Below, one piece after another: positions 46,589 through 54,865 of a DNA stretch of 64,000 nt. The stretch is from contig JAPSLP010000015.1 in the NCBI GenBank assembly GCA_031180665.1, positions 49,187 to 113,186 of the forward strand, written 5' to 3'. Source of the DNA: Cupriavidus sp. GTDB taxonomy: Bacteria; Pseudomonadota; Gammaproteobacteria; Burkholderiales; Burkholderiaceae. Made by a program: the position numbers and the translations under genes. A model generated the notes under the pieces. It was given only the letters and a program-made list of their open reading frames with translations. It made no database searches and was not told the origin of the DNA. Position 1 is the stretch's first letter. The number at the start of each line of letters is the position of its first letter.

Positions 46589-46655
46589 CGCCTGTCCTCG
46601 GTGTTCGGTTCGTCGTATCTCGCTTTATGTCCGGCGTGGACGGGCACACCGTCGC

Positions 46656-47540
46656 TCACGTCGACCACAGCCGCAGCGGCCTGGCCGCTACCCCATGGAT
46701 CGGCATGCGCAACGCGCTCCACGCTGCCACCATCAGTTCGCGCACCGGCTCGATGCGCGCGCCCAGCACGCGCAGCAGCAGCATCGGCTGGCCGACGTCG
46801 GCAAGGCAGGTCACGCCGGCACGCAGTTCGGGCCGATACGGCAGACTCTCGGCCAGCTGCTCGGCCAGCGCCTGCGTCGCGCCCGCGCCGACGGCCCACA
46901 GCATGCCGAGCACCGGCAGGCCGTCCAGCCCCACGCGCGCGTGGCGCAGCGGCGAATCGGCATCGAGACGGGCGTGCTCGCGCCACAGCGTGCGCGTGCC
47001 CTGCCCGATGCACGTGTCCATCCACGCCGTGCCGCGCCGCCATTGCTCGCCCGACGCCTGCCGGCCAAGCACCAGCGCGTCCCAGCCGATTGCGCTGGCG
47101 CCCGGCGCCACCTCCACGGTGGTCGCGAGCCGCGCGCGCGCATCGTCGAACACGATGTTCTCCTGCGGCAACCAGTCCAGCCGTGCGCCGGCCGCGACCG
47201 CGACGCGCACCCGCTGGCTGGCATCGCGGCCGAGCGACTTGTACCACTTGGTCGCGCCAGGCGTGGCCAGTACCGCGTGCGCGCCCGGCTCGATGCCGAT
47301 ATCGATGTCGAGCACGTCGCCGCCCGCGATGCCGGCCGGGGGATGCAGCACCACCGCATGGCAGATGCCGCCCTCGGGATACAACGGCTTCTGCACCATC
47401 AGCGGTCCGGCATGCCGCCGTTCGACCAGGGCGCTGCGCCCGCCGCGCACCGCGAAGCGCAGCCTCAGGCTGGCGTGCCACGCGGCCGGCATGGCCAGCG
47501 TCGCGGCGGCATCGTCGGCGGGAAAATCGGGGTGGCGCAT
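46656..47540 (-). CDS. ureD: Urease accessory protein UreD
   Basis: UreD is a scaffold that binds apo-urease and UreF and may pass nickel through a tunnel. It is 294 residues. Conserved parts are GPLMVQKPLYPEGGICHAVVLHPPAGIAGGD, AVLATPGATKWYKS and WLPQENIVFDDA. It is 45 bases after urtE, joining the transporter genes to the urease genes in one unit. Confidence 0.96.
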   Translation of the reverse strand: MRHPDFPADDAAATLAMPAAWHASLRLRFAVRGGRSALVERRHAGPLMVQKPLYPEGGICHAVVLHPPAGIAGGDVLDIDIGIEPGAHAVLATPGATKWYKSLGRDASQRVRVAVAAGARLDWLPQENIVFDDARARLATTVEVAPGASAIGWDALVLGRQASGEQWRRGTAWMDTCIGQGTRTLWREHARLDADSPLRHARVGLDGLPVLGMLWAVGAGATQALAEQLAESLPYRPELRAGVTCLADVGQPMLLLRVLGARIEPVRELMVAAWSALRMPIHGVAARPLRLWST

Positions 47541-47585
47541 GGACTGGGCGAATGAAAGCGAGAAGGAGAGAAAGAGAGACGCGGC

Positions 47586-48278
47586 TCAGACCGCGATCAT
47601 CTCCCGCACACCCTCCTCTTCCATCCGGCCGCCCTCGCCGCTGGCCAGCACCTCGCCGCGGCTCATCACCACGTAGTGATCGGCCAGATGTCGCGCGAAT
47701 TCGTAGTACTGCTCGACCAGCAGCACCGTCATGCCGAACTCGTCGACCAGCAGCCGCAGCGCGCGGCCGATGTCCTGGATGATCGACGGCTGGATGCCTT
47801 CGGTCGGCTCGTCCAGGATCAGCAGCTTCGGCTCGCTCATCAGCGCGCGGCCGATCGCCAGCTGCTGTTGCTGCCCGCCTGACAGATCGCCGCCGCGGCG
47901 CTGCCGCATCGTGCGCAACACCGGGAACAGCTGGTAGATGCGGTCGGGCACGCCGGCCGGCTTGCCGCGGCTAGCCGCGCCGATCAGCAGGTTCTCCTCG
48001 ACGGTGAGCCGCGGGAAGATCTCGCGCCCCTGCGGCACATAGGCCAGCCCGGCGGCGACGCGCTCGTAGGGCGGCGCCTTGTCCAGCGGACGCCCGTTCC
48101 AGCGGATCGTGCCGCTGCGGGCCGGCACCACGCCCATCAGGCATTTCAGCAGCGTGCTCTTGCCCACGCCATTGCGGCCGAGCAGCGTGGTCAGCCGGCC
48201 CTCGGGCACCTCGAAGCTGACGTCGCGCAGGATATGGCTGCCGCCGTAGTACTGGTTCAATCCGCTGACTTGCAGCAT
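47586..48278 (-). CDS. urtE: Urea ABC transporter ATP-binding subunit UrtE
   Basis: This 230-residue ATPase of the branched-chain amino acid/urea transporter type (LivF-like) starts MLQVSGLNQYYGGSHILRDV. It has Walker A GRNGVGKSTLLK, signature DLSGGQQQQLAIGRAL, Walker B LLILDEPTEGIQPS, and MTVLLVEQYYEFA at the H-loop region. It pairs with UrtD under the UrtBC permease. It is 51 bases after urtD. Confidence 0.96.
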   Translation of the reverse strand: MLQVSGLNQYYGGSHILRDVSFEVPEGRLTTLLGRNGVGKSTLLKCLMGVVPARSGTIRWNGRPLDKAPPYERVAAGLAYVPQGREIFPRLTVEENLLIGAASRGKPAGVPDRIYQLFPVLRTMRQRRGGDLSGGQQQQLAIGRALMSEPKLLILDEPTEGIQPSIIQDIGRALRLLVDEFGMTVLLVEQYYEFARHLADHYVVMSRGEVLASGEGGRMEEEGVREMIAV

Positions 48279-48329
48279 CCGCTTTCCCTTTTTGCGTTCC
48301 CATTCAGCGCCGCAGTTCAGCGGCGGAAT

Positions 48330-49202
48330 TCAGCGCCCCAGATACGATTCGATCACGCGCTCGTCGCGCTTGACGGCGTCCAGCGTGCCCTCGGCCAGCA
48401 CGCTGCCTTCGGCCAGCACTGTGACCTTGCCGGATTCGCCCGCGAGCGCGGCGACGAATTCCATATCGTGCTCGACCACCATCATCGAGCAGCTGCCGCG
48501 CAGCCCATTGAGCAGCTTCGCCAGCTGCATCGTTTCCTCGTCGGTCATGCCGGCAACCGGCTCGTCGAGCAACAGCAGCTGCGGCTGCTGCATCAGCAGC
48601 ATGCCGATCTCCAGGCGTTGCTTCTGCCCGTGCGACAGCAGCCCCGCCGGCCGGTAGGCCTCGTCCTCCAGCCCCGTCAGCGCCAGCGTCTGTTCGATGC
48701 GGCGGCGGCCGTCGGCGTCGAGCCGTGCGCGCAGCGACGACCACCAGCGCTTGTCGGCCTTCATTGCCAGTTCGAGGTTTTCCCACACCGCGTGCTGCTC
48801 GAACACGGTAGGCTTCTGGAACTTGCGGCCGATGCCGGTCTGCGCGATGGTCGGCTCGTTCAGCCGCATCAGGTCGATGCTCTGGCCGAGAAACACGCGG
48901 CCGCTGACCGACGCATTGCGCGGTCCGGTCTTGCCGGTGATCACGTCCATCATCGTGGTCTTGCCCGCCCCATTGGGACCGATCACGCAGCGCAGCTCGC
49001 CGTGGTCGATCGCCAGCGTCAGCCGGTTCAGCGCGCGGAAGCCGTCGAACTGCACGGTGACGTCCTCCAGGTAGAGGATCGGGCCGTGCGAGACATCGAT
49101 GGCGCCGCGCTCGAGCACGCGGCCCAGGCCGGTGGCGTCGCCGCTTGCCGCCTGCGTCGCGTCGTGGCGTGCGTTCGTGTTCGAATTCAGAGCGGCGTTC
49201 AT
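48330..49202 (-). CDS. urtD: Urea ABC transporter ATP-binding subunit UrtD
   Basis: This 290-residue ATPase (LivG-like) has Walker A GPNGAGKTTMMD and the extended insertion typical of UrtD/LivG (VFLGQSIDLMRLNEPTIAQTGIGRKFQ). The signature LLSHGQKQRLEIGMLL and Walker B LLLLDEPVAGMT follow. The first 40 residues are an unconserved extension (MNAALNSNTNARHDA), so a later start is possible. ATG 49202 overlaps the urtC stop in an ATGA. Confidence 0.95.
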   Translation of the reverse strand: MNAALNSNTNARHDATQAASGDATGLGRVLERGAIDVSHGPILYLEDVTVQFDGFRALNRLTLAIDHGELRCVIGPNGAGKTTMMDVITGKTGPRNASVSGRVFLGQSIDLMRLNEPTIAQTGIGRKFQKPTVFEQHAVWENLELAMKADKRWWSSLRARLDADGRRRIEQTLALTGLEDEAYRPAGLLSHGQKQRLEIGMLLMQQPQLLLLDEPVAGMTDEETMQLAKLLNGLRGSCSMMVVEHDMEFVAALAGESGKVTVLAEGSVLAEGTLDAVKRDERVIESYLGR

Positions 49203-50428
49203 GCTTCTCCTCCGCTGCGGGCCGCGGGCACCGCCATCGATGCGGGGGGCGCTGCCGAGGTCGCGGACGATGCGCGGTGCGCAGGCGCCCGCTTGCCGTC
49301 ATCGCGACGCAGGCGCGCCAGCAGCCCCACCACGCCGTTCGGCAGGTACAGCGTCACCAGCACGAACATCGCGCCGAGCAGGAACAGCCAGTACTCGGCG
49401 AAGTGGGCGGTGAACAGCGTCTTCGCGCCATTGACCAGGAAGGCGCCGATCACCGGACCGATCAGCGTGCCGCGCCCGCCGACCGCGACCCAGACCGCCA
49501 TCTCGATCGAATTGGCGGGCGACATCTCGCCCGGATTGATGATGCCGACCTGCGGCACATACAGCGCGCCCGCGATGCCGCACAGCACCGCCGAGAAGGT
49601 CCAGACGAACAGCTTGTAGCCGAGCGGGTTGTAGCCGGAGAACATCACGCGCGTCTCGGCATCGCGCACCGCGGTGACGACGCGGCCCAGCTTCGAGGTC
49701 ACGATATAGCGGCAGGCGATCAGCCCGCCCAGCAGCGCGAACGCCGTCAGCACGAACAGCACGGTGCGCGTCTCGGGCGCGGCAATGGCAAAGCCGGCGA
49801 TGCGCTTGAAGTCGGTGAAGCCGTTGTTGCCGCCGAAGCCGGTCTCGTTGCGGAAGAACAGCAGCATTGCGGCATACGTCATCGCCTGCGTGATGATCGA
49901 CAGGTAGACGCCCTTGATGCGCGAGCGGAAGGCGAAGAAGCCGAACAGCCAGGCCAACACGCCGGGCACCAGCACCACCAGCAGCAGCGCGTAACCGAAA
50001 TGTTCGGTGCCGTGCCAGAACCAGGGCAGCTCCTTCCAGTCGAGGAACACCATGAAATCGGGAAGCTCGCTGCGATAGACGCCGTCGCGGCCGATCGCGC
50101 GCATCAGGTACATGCCCATCGCATAGCCGCCCAGCGCGAAGAACAGCCCGTGGCCCAGGCTCAGGATGCCGCAGTAGCCCCACACCAGATCGAGCGCAAT
50201 CGCCGCCAGCGCGAAGCACATGATCTTGCCGATCAGCGTCAGCGCATAGGCCGACAGATGCAGCGGATGCGTGTCGGGCAGCACCAGCGCACACACCGGC
50301 ACGGCCACGGCCGCGAGCAGCGCGACGAGCGCCAGTGCCAGCCAGCCGCGCGCGGAAAACAGCGGCTGGCGCGCGGGCACCGCGAGCGTGAAGGCACGCA
50401 TTCCAGGATCGATCGAGCTTTGCATCAT
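49199..50428 (-). CDS. urtC: Urea ABC transporter permease UrtC
   Basis: This 409-residue inner-membrane permease of LivM type has about ten hydrophobic segments. Marks are LDLVWGYCGILSLGHGLFFALGGYAMGMY, NETGFGGNNGFTDF and GGRGTLIGPVIGAFLVNG. The last 45 residues are Ala/Arg/Ser-rich and cytoplasmic. ATG 50428 overlaps the urtB stop (ATGATG). A much longer upstream frame exists but overlaps urtB and is not real. Confidence 0.95.
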   Translation of the reverse strand: MMQSSIDPGMRAFTLAVPARQPLFSARGWLALALVALLAAVAVPVCALVLPDTHPLHLSAYALTLIGKIMCFALAAIALDLVWGYCGILSLGHGLFFALGGYAMGMYLMRAIGRDGVYRSELPDFMVFLDWKELPWFWHGTEHFGYALLLVVLVPGVLAWLFGFFAFRSRIKGVYLSIITQAMTYAAMLLFFRNETGFGGNNGFTDFKRIAGFAIAAPETRTVLFVLTAFALLGGLIACRYIVTSKLGRVVTAVRDAETRVMFSGYNPLGYKLFVWTFSAVLCGIAGALYVPQVGIINPGEMSPANSIEMAVWVAVGGRGTLIGPVIGAFLVNGAKTLFTAHFAEYWLFLLGAMFVLVTLYLPNGVVGLLARLRRDDGKRAPAHRASSATSAAPPASMAVPAARSGGEA

Positions 50429-52074
50429 GCCTCCGCGCTGCGCCCCTTGAGCGCGAACAGTCCCTGTGGCCGCTTCTGGATGAACAGCACGATCAGCGCC
50501 AGGACGATGATCTTGGCCAGCACCGCGCCGTAGAACGGCTCGATGAACTTGTTGATGATGCCGAGCCCGAAGGCGCCGACGATGGTGCCGGCCAGCTGCC
50601 CCACGCCGCCCAGCACGACCACCATGAAGGAATCGATGATGTAGGCCTGCCCCAGGTCCGGACCGACATTGCCGATCTGCGACAACGCGCACCCGCCCAG
50701 GCCGGCGATGCCCGCGCCGAAGGCGAAGGCATAGCTGTCGACCTTCCAGGTGCGCACGCCGACGCAGGCCGCCATGGTGCGGTTCTGCGTGGTGGCGCGC
50801 ACGAACAGCCCGAGCCGGGTGCGATTGAGCACGCCCCAGGCGATCGCCACCACGGCGAGCGCGAACACCACGATGACGATGCGGTTGTACGGGATCACCA
50901 GGCCCGGCATCCATTGCACGCCGCCGCTCATCCAGCTCGGATTGGCGACCTCGACGTTCTGCGCGCCGAACAGCATCCGCACCGCCTGCATCAGCAGCAG
51001 GCTGACGCCGAAGGTCGCCAGCAGCGTTTCCAGCGGACGGCCGTACAGATGGCGCAGCACCAGCCGCTCCAGCACGAAACCGACCGCGGCGGCGGCGAGG
51101 AAGGCCGCGGGCAAGGCCGCCGGCAGATACCAGTCGAAGGCATCGGGCAGATAGGTGCGGAACAGCGTCTGCACCAGCCACGTCGCATAGGCGCCGATCA
51201 TCAGAAATTCGCCGTGGGCCATGTTGATCACGCCGATCAGGCCATAGGTGATGGCCAGGCCCAGCGCGGCCAGCAGCAGCACGCTGCCCAGGCTCAGGCC
51301 GGCGAACAGGTTGCCGATCAGCTCGGCCTGGCGCTCGCTGGCGCGCAGGTTGTCCAGTGCCTGCTGTGCGGCGGCGCGCAATTGCGCGTCGGGTTCGCGG
51401 TATTGGCCGCCCTCGTCGCGTTCGACCAGCGGCTGCAGCCGCTGGCGCGTGGCCGGATCGCTGTCGCGGCCAAGGATGCGGATCGCTTCGAGCCGCTCAT
51501 CCCGGCTGCCGTCGGCGAGCACGGTATTGGCCCAGATCACGTCGAGCCTGGCGCGCAGCGCGGTGTCCGCTTCCGACTGGCGCGCGGTGGCGACGGCCTC
51601 GCGCGGCGCGTCCTCGGGGCGCTCCAGCAGCGCCACGATCGCCTGCGCGCGCACCGTGGCATCCGGCGAGGACAGCAGCAGGCTGCCGGCCGCGCCGTCG
51701 ACCTGCGCGCGCAGGCTGTTGTTCAGGGTCAGCGATTGCAGCGCGCCGGCATCGACGTCGACCGGCTTGCCGGTGATCGCGTCGAGCGCGCGCTCGCCCT
51801 CGACCCGCACCATGCCGATGCCCGGTGCGAACTGCAGCGTGTCGTCCTGCAGCGCCTGCAGGATCGGACCGGCCTGCTTCGGATCGGCCTTGGCCAGCGC
51901 GGCGATGGCGGCGCGCTTGGCATCGAAATCGTCTTCGGCCAAGGGCTGCAGGTCGACCTGGCTCAATGCGGCGGCGGCCCACAGCGCGGGCGCGGCCAGC
52001 AGCAGCGGCAGCGACAGCAGCGCGGCGAGCGTGGCGCGCCACCAGGAGGCGCGGGGCAGCATGGGTGGGGACAT
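50425..52074 (-). CDS. urtB: Urea ABC transporter permease UrtB
   Basis: This 549-residue permease of LivH type has a signal peptide (ATLAALLSLPLLLAAPALWAAA) and a periplasmic N-terminal domain of about 220 residues with HEAT-like repeats (DDFDAKRAAIAALAKADPKQAGPILQ). The membrane part begins near residue 255 (LGSVLLLAALGLAITYGLIGVINMAHGEFLMIGAY) and ends in KRPQGLFALKGRSAEA. The extra domain is usual in proteobacterial UrtB. ATG 52074 is chosen; the frame continues upstream through repeat DNA to 52299, which is not counted. Confidence 0.94.
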   Translation of the reverse strand: MSPPMLPRASWWRATLAALLSLPLLLAAPALWAAAALSQVDLQPLAEDDFDAKRAAIAALAKADPKQAGPILQALQDDTLQFAPGIGMVRVEGERALDAITGKPVDVDAGALQSLTLNNSLRAQVDGAAGSLLLSSPDATVRAQAIVALLERPEDAPREAVATARQSEADTALRARLDVIWANTVLADGSRDERLEAIRILGRDSDPATRQRLQPLVERDEGGQYREPDAQLRAAAQQALDNLRASERQAELIGNLFAGLSLGSVLLLAALGLAITYGLIGVINMAHGEFLMIGAYATWLVQTLFRTYLPDAFDWYLPAALPAAFLAAAAVGFVLERLVLRHLYGRPLETLLATFGVSLLLMQAVRMLFGAQNVEVANPSWMSGGVQWMPGLVIPYNRIVIVVFALAVVAIAWGVLNRTRLGLFVRATTQNRTMAACVGVRTWKVDSYAFAFGAGIAGLGGCALSQIGNVGPDLGQAYIIDSFMVVVLGGVGQLAGTIVGAFGLGIINKFIEPFYGAVLAKIIVLALIVLFIQKRPQGLFALKGRSAEA

Positions 52075-52145
52075 GGCGTCGGTGTGGTGGTCGATGATGA
52101 AGCGTTCAATGCAGGGCGGACGGTGGCGGGATGGCACAGGCCGCT

Positions 52146-52292
52146 GCCCTCTCCCCCGCCCCTCTCCCGCAAGCGGGAGAGGGGAGAAAACCCGGGTCCA
52201 ACTGTGTTCCTCTCCGTGCTTCGGGAGAATGAGAGAACCGACTGTGTTCTCCCTCTCCCCCTCAGGGGGAGAGGGTCGGGGAGAGGGGGTGG
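52146..52292. repeat. Dispersed palindromic repeats between urtA and urtB
   Basis: Two good copies (52146-52190 and 52248-52292) of the CCCTCTCCC/GGGAGAGGG palindrome, with a degenerate one between (about 52207-52238). They fill most of the 246-base gap between urtA and urtB. A strong RNA structure here could reduce expression of urtB and later genes relative to urtA, which is made in excess in such systems. Confidence 0.85.
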
Positions 52293-52320
52293 TTTCCATC
52301 CTCCCCTCAAAACAACCGAC

Positions 52321-53577
52321 TCACATCACCTTGTCCGGCTTGCCCTCGTTGCCCGCGATGAACGGGCTCCACGGCTGCGCGCGCAGCGGCTTGGGCGTCT
52401 TCCACACGACCGAGAACTGCCCATCGCCCTTGACCTCGCCGATCATCACCGGCTTGTACAGATGGTGGTTCTCGCCCATCGTCAGCGTGAAGCCGCTCGG
52501 CGCCTTGAAGGTCTGGCCGATCATCGCGGCGCGGACCTTGTTCGGATCGGTGGTGCCGGCCTTCTTGACGGCCTGCGCCCACATGTGGATGCCGACGTAG
52601 GTCGCTTCCATCGGATCGTTGGTCACGCGCTTGTCGCCGCCCGGCAGGTTGTTCGCCTTGACCCAGGCCGCCCATTGCTTGCGGAACGCGTCGTTCTCGG
52701 GGTTCTTGACCGACATGAAGTAGTTCCATGCGGCCAGATGGCCCACCAGCGGCTTGGTGTCGATGCCGCGCAGCTCTTCCTCGCCGACCGAGAACGCGAC
52801 CACCGGCACGTCCTTGGCCTTCAGGCCCGCGTTGCCCAGTTCCTTGTAGAAGGGCACGTTCGAATCGCCGTTGATCGTCGAGATCACCGCGGTGCGGCCG
52901 CCCTGCGAGAACTTCTTGATGTTGGCGACGATGGTCTGGTAATCGCTGTGGCCGAACGGCGTGTAGACCTCCTCGATGTCCTTGTCGGCGACGCCCTTGC
53001 TCTTGAGGAACGCGCGCAGGATCTTGTTGGTGGTGCGCGGGTACACGTAGTCGGTGCCCAGCAGGAAGAAGCGCTTGGCGCCGCCGCCCTCCTTGCTCAT
53101 CAGGTACTCGACCGCGGGAATGGCCTGCTGGTTCGGCGCGGCACCGGTGTAGAAGACGTTCTTGGACATCTCCTCGCCTTCGTACTGCACCGGATAGAAC
53201 AGCAGCGCGTTCAGTTCCTCGTAGACCGGCAGCACCGACTTGCGCGACACCGAGGTCCAGCAGCCGAACGTCACCGCGACCTTGTCGTTGCTGATCAGCT
53301 GGCGCGCCTTCTCGGCGAACAGCGGCCAGTTCGACGCGGGATCGACCACCACCGGCACCAGCTTGCGGCCCAGCACGCCGCCGCTCTTGTTGATCTCGTC
53401 GATGGCCATCAGCGCGACGTCCTTCAGCGACGTCTCCGAGATCGCCATCGTGCCCGACAGCGAATGCAGCACGCCCACCTTGATCGGCTCTTTCGATTGC
53501 GCGATCGCCAGCGGGCTGGTACCGATCATCGCCGCAGCGGCGACCGCCGACAGCTTCAACACCTCACGTCGTTTCAT
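52321..53577 (-). CDS. urtA: Urea ABC transporter substrate-binding protein UrtA
   Basis: This 418-residue periplasmic urea-binding protein has a twin-arginine-like signal (MKRREVLKLSAVAAAAMIG...AIA) followed by KEPIKVGVLHSLSGTMAISE, the UrtA mark. Later motifs include GVLGRKLVPVVVDPASNWPLFAEKA, VQYEGEEMSKNVFYTGAAPNQQ and LGTDYVYPRTTNKI. It is the first gene of the urt-ure block. A sigma-54 promoter and NtrC-like sites lie 56-165 bases upstream. The purine-rich AGGGAGC before ATG 53577 serves as ribosome site. Confidence 0.97.
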   Translation of the reverse strand: MKRREVLKLSAVAAAAMIGTSPLAIAQSKEPIKVGVLHSLSGTMAISETSLKDVALMAIDEINKSGGVLGRKLVPVVVDPASNWPLFAEKARQLISNDKVAVTFGCWTSVSRKSVLPVYEELNALLFYPVQYEGEEMSKNVFYTGAAPNQQAIPAVEYLMSKEGGGAKRFFLLGTDYVYPRTTNKILRAFLKSKGVADKDIEEVYTPFGHSDYQTIVANIKKFSQGGRTAVISTINGDSNVPFYKELGNAGLKAKDVPVVAFSVGEEELRGIDTKPLVGHLAAWNYFMSVKNPENDAFRKQWAAWVKANNLPGGDKRVTNDPMEATYVGIHMWAQAVKKAGTTDPNKVRAAMIGQTFKAPSGFTLTMGENHHLYKPVMIGEVKGDGQFSVVWKTPKPLRAQPWSPFIAGNEGKPDKVM

Positions 53578-53632
53578 TGCAGCTCCCTAGCTCTGTTTGT
53601 GTTCGAGGAAGAACGCACCCCGGGAGCACTTC

Positions 53633-53648
53633 TGCAACTAGCGTGCCA
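53633..53648 (-). promoter_or_regulatory. Sigma-54 (RpoN) promoter of urtA
   Basis: On the minus strand the sequence reads TGGCACGCTAGTTGCA: the -24 TGGCAC and -12 TTGCA elements with the required GG-N10-GC spacing. The match to the RpoN consensus is complete at key positions. The start of transcription would be near 53622, about 45 bases before urtA. Confidence 0.88.
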
Positions 53649-53649
53649 C

Positions 53650-53677
53650 AAAAAAAGAACGCGGCTTCGCGCCGCGT
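53650..53677 (-). terminator. Intrinsic terminator of the MaoC operon
   Basis: On the minus strand ACGCGGC pairs with GCCGCGT over a five-base loop, followed by TC and seven T. It separates the MaoC/acyl-CoA dehydrogenase genes from urtA and lies directly before the -24 element of the urtA promoter. Confidence 0.88.
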
Positions 53678-53699
53678 GGGAGACTGCATTGACATGACG

Positions 53700-53741
53700 G
53701 CACCGTGGCGGTGCGCCGGCGCCTTGCATCACGATGGTGCG
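53700..53741. promoter_or_regulatory. NtrC-like enhancer sites upstream of urtA
   Basis: TGCATCA-CGA-TGGTGCG (53725-53741) closely matches the NtrC site TGCACCA-N3-TGGTGCA. A second dyad, GCACCG-TGG-CGGTGC (53700-53714), has the same geometry. Their centres lie about 85 and 111 bases before the expected start, the normal enhancer distance. A further palindrome GCGGTGC-GAC-GCACCGC is at 53752-53768. Confidence 0.65.
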
Positions 53742-53777
53742 ATGATGCAAAGCGGTGCGACGCACCGCCCCGGGGCG

Positions 53778-54257
53778 TCAGGAGTAGCGCCGGCTGATCG
53801 ATTCGGCGACGCAGACCGGACGGTCGCTGCCCTCGCGTTCGATCGTGACCTCCCAGGTCGATTGCGCGCCGACGAGGTCGGGTGCATTGGGCGGCGGCGC
53901 GATGCGCTCGACCTTCAGCAACTTGATGCGCGCGCGCAGCCGGCTGCCGACCGGCACCGGCGCGGTGAAGCGCACGCGATTCAGGCCGTAGTTGACGCCG
54001 ATCTTGACGCCCGGCATCTGCATTGCGCTCTGCATCAGCGCGGGCAGCAGCGACAGCGTCAGGAAGCCGTGCGCGACGGGCGCGCCGAACGGCGATTCGC
54101 GCCGCGCGCGTTCCGGATCGACGTGGATCCACTGATGGTCGCCGGTCGCCTCGGCGAACAGGTTGACCTGGTGCTGCGTGATCTCGGTCCAGTCGCTGAC
54201 GGCGACCTCCTGCCCCTGCAGGCCCTCGAGTTCTTCCAGCGAAGCGATGGTGCGCAT
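53778..54257 (-). CDS. MaoC family dehydratase (enoyl-CoA hydratase 2-like)
   Basis: This 159-residue hot-dog-fold protein has the R-hydratase motif VNLFAEATGDHQWIHVDPERA, with the catalytic Asp/His pair. GAPVAHGFLTLSLLPALM follows. It hydrates trans-2-enoyl-CoA to R-3-hydroxyacyl-CoA or acts on a related thioester. It is the last gene of a minus-strand group with another MaoC protein and two acyl-CoA dehydrogenases, and is followed by a terminator. Confidence 0.93.
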   Translation of the reverse strand: MRTIASLEELEGLQGQEVAVSDWTEITQHQVNLFAEATGDHQWIHVDPERARRESPFGAPVAHGFLTLSLLPALMQSAMQMPGVKIGVNYGLNRVRFTAPVPVGSRLRARIKLLKVERIAPPPNAPDLVGAQSTWEVTIEREGSDRPVCVAESISRRYS

Positions 54258-54312
54258 CTTCTCTCCTTGTCCAATGTCGGTCGGAACGGCGGTCCCGGTT
54301 CGATTGAGGAAT

Positions 54313-54765
54313 TCAGGCCGGCCGGCGGCCGTACATGCCCATGCCCTTGACGGTGCAGACCAGCTCGCCGCGCTGGTTGACCGCCTCCCACTGCGTGTGC
54401 ACCACGCCGCGATCGGGCTTGGACTGCGACGGCCGCTTGTCGAGCACCGACACGAACACGGTCAGCGTATCGCCGGCATAGACCGGCTTGAGCCAGCGGA
54501 TCTCGTCGACGCCGGGCGAGCCCATGCTGGCCGACTTCGACGTCATGTTGTCGACCAGCATGCGCATCATCACCGCGCAGGTCATCCAGCCGCTCGAGAT
54601 CAGGCCGCCGTAGATGCTTTTCTTCGCCGCTTCCTTGTCGACGTGGAAGGGCTGCGGATCGTATTGCGTGGCGAAGCTGACGATCTCGTCCTCGGTGATC
54701 CGCCGCGAACCGAGTTCGCGCCGGCTGCCGACGACGAAGTCTTCGAAATACATGGTGTCGGACAT
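54313..54765 (-). CDS. MaoC family dehydratase
   Basis: This 150-residue hot-dog protein starts MSDTMYFEDFVVGSRRELGSRRIT and has the motif IVSFATQYDPQPFHVDKEAA, where the catalytic His is kept, and YGGLISSGWMTCAVMMRMLV. It ends ELVCTVKGMGMYGRRPA. ATG 54765 follows CTGGAG; an in-frame start at 54924 would run through the terminator upstream and is rejected. It is distinct from the adjacent MaoC gene and may act as a partner subunit. Confidence 0.92.
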   Translation of the reverse strand: MSDTMYFEDFVVGSRRELGSRRITEDEIVSFATQYDPQPFHVDKEAAKKSIYGGLISSGWMTCAVMMRMLVDNMTSKSASMGSPGVDEIRWLKPVYAGDTLTVFVSVLDKRPSQSKPDRGVVHTQWEAVNQRGELVCTVKGMGMYGRRPA

Positions 54766-54803
54766 GGGGTCTCCAGTCTGCTGGGTTGTTCTGGCCGCCA
54801 AAG

Positions 54804-54842
54804 CAAAAAAACCGCGCCGGACGTTGACGCCCGAGCGCGGCT
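54804..54842 (-). terminator. Intrinsic terminator after acyl-CoA dehydrogenase
   Basis: On the minus strand CCGCGC pairs with GCGCGG, extended inside by CGG/CCG with one bulge, followed by a run of T. It lies between the acyl-CoA dehydrogenase stop and the MaoC start, so it may split the group into two transcripts or allow partial read-through. Confidence 0.72.
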
Positions 54843-54865
54843 TGCCTTGCCTCAGCGGCTGGCCA

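Noticed and set aside
49199..51181. Extended urtC frame reaching back over urtB
   Set aside because: The added 250 residues are out of frame with urtB and lack membrane segments; the ATGATG junction gives the proper start.
50914..53697. 927-codon plus-strand frame opposite urtA and urtB
   Set aside because: Shadow of two clear transporter genes, runs through intergenic repeats and the terminator.
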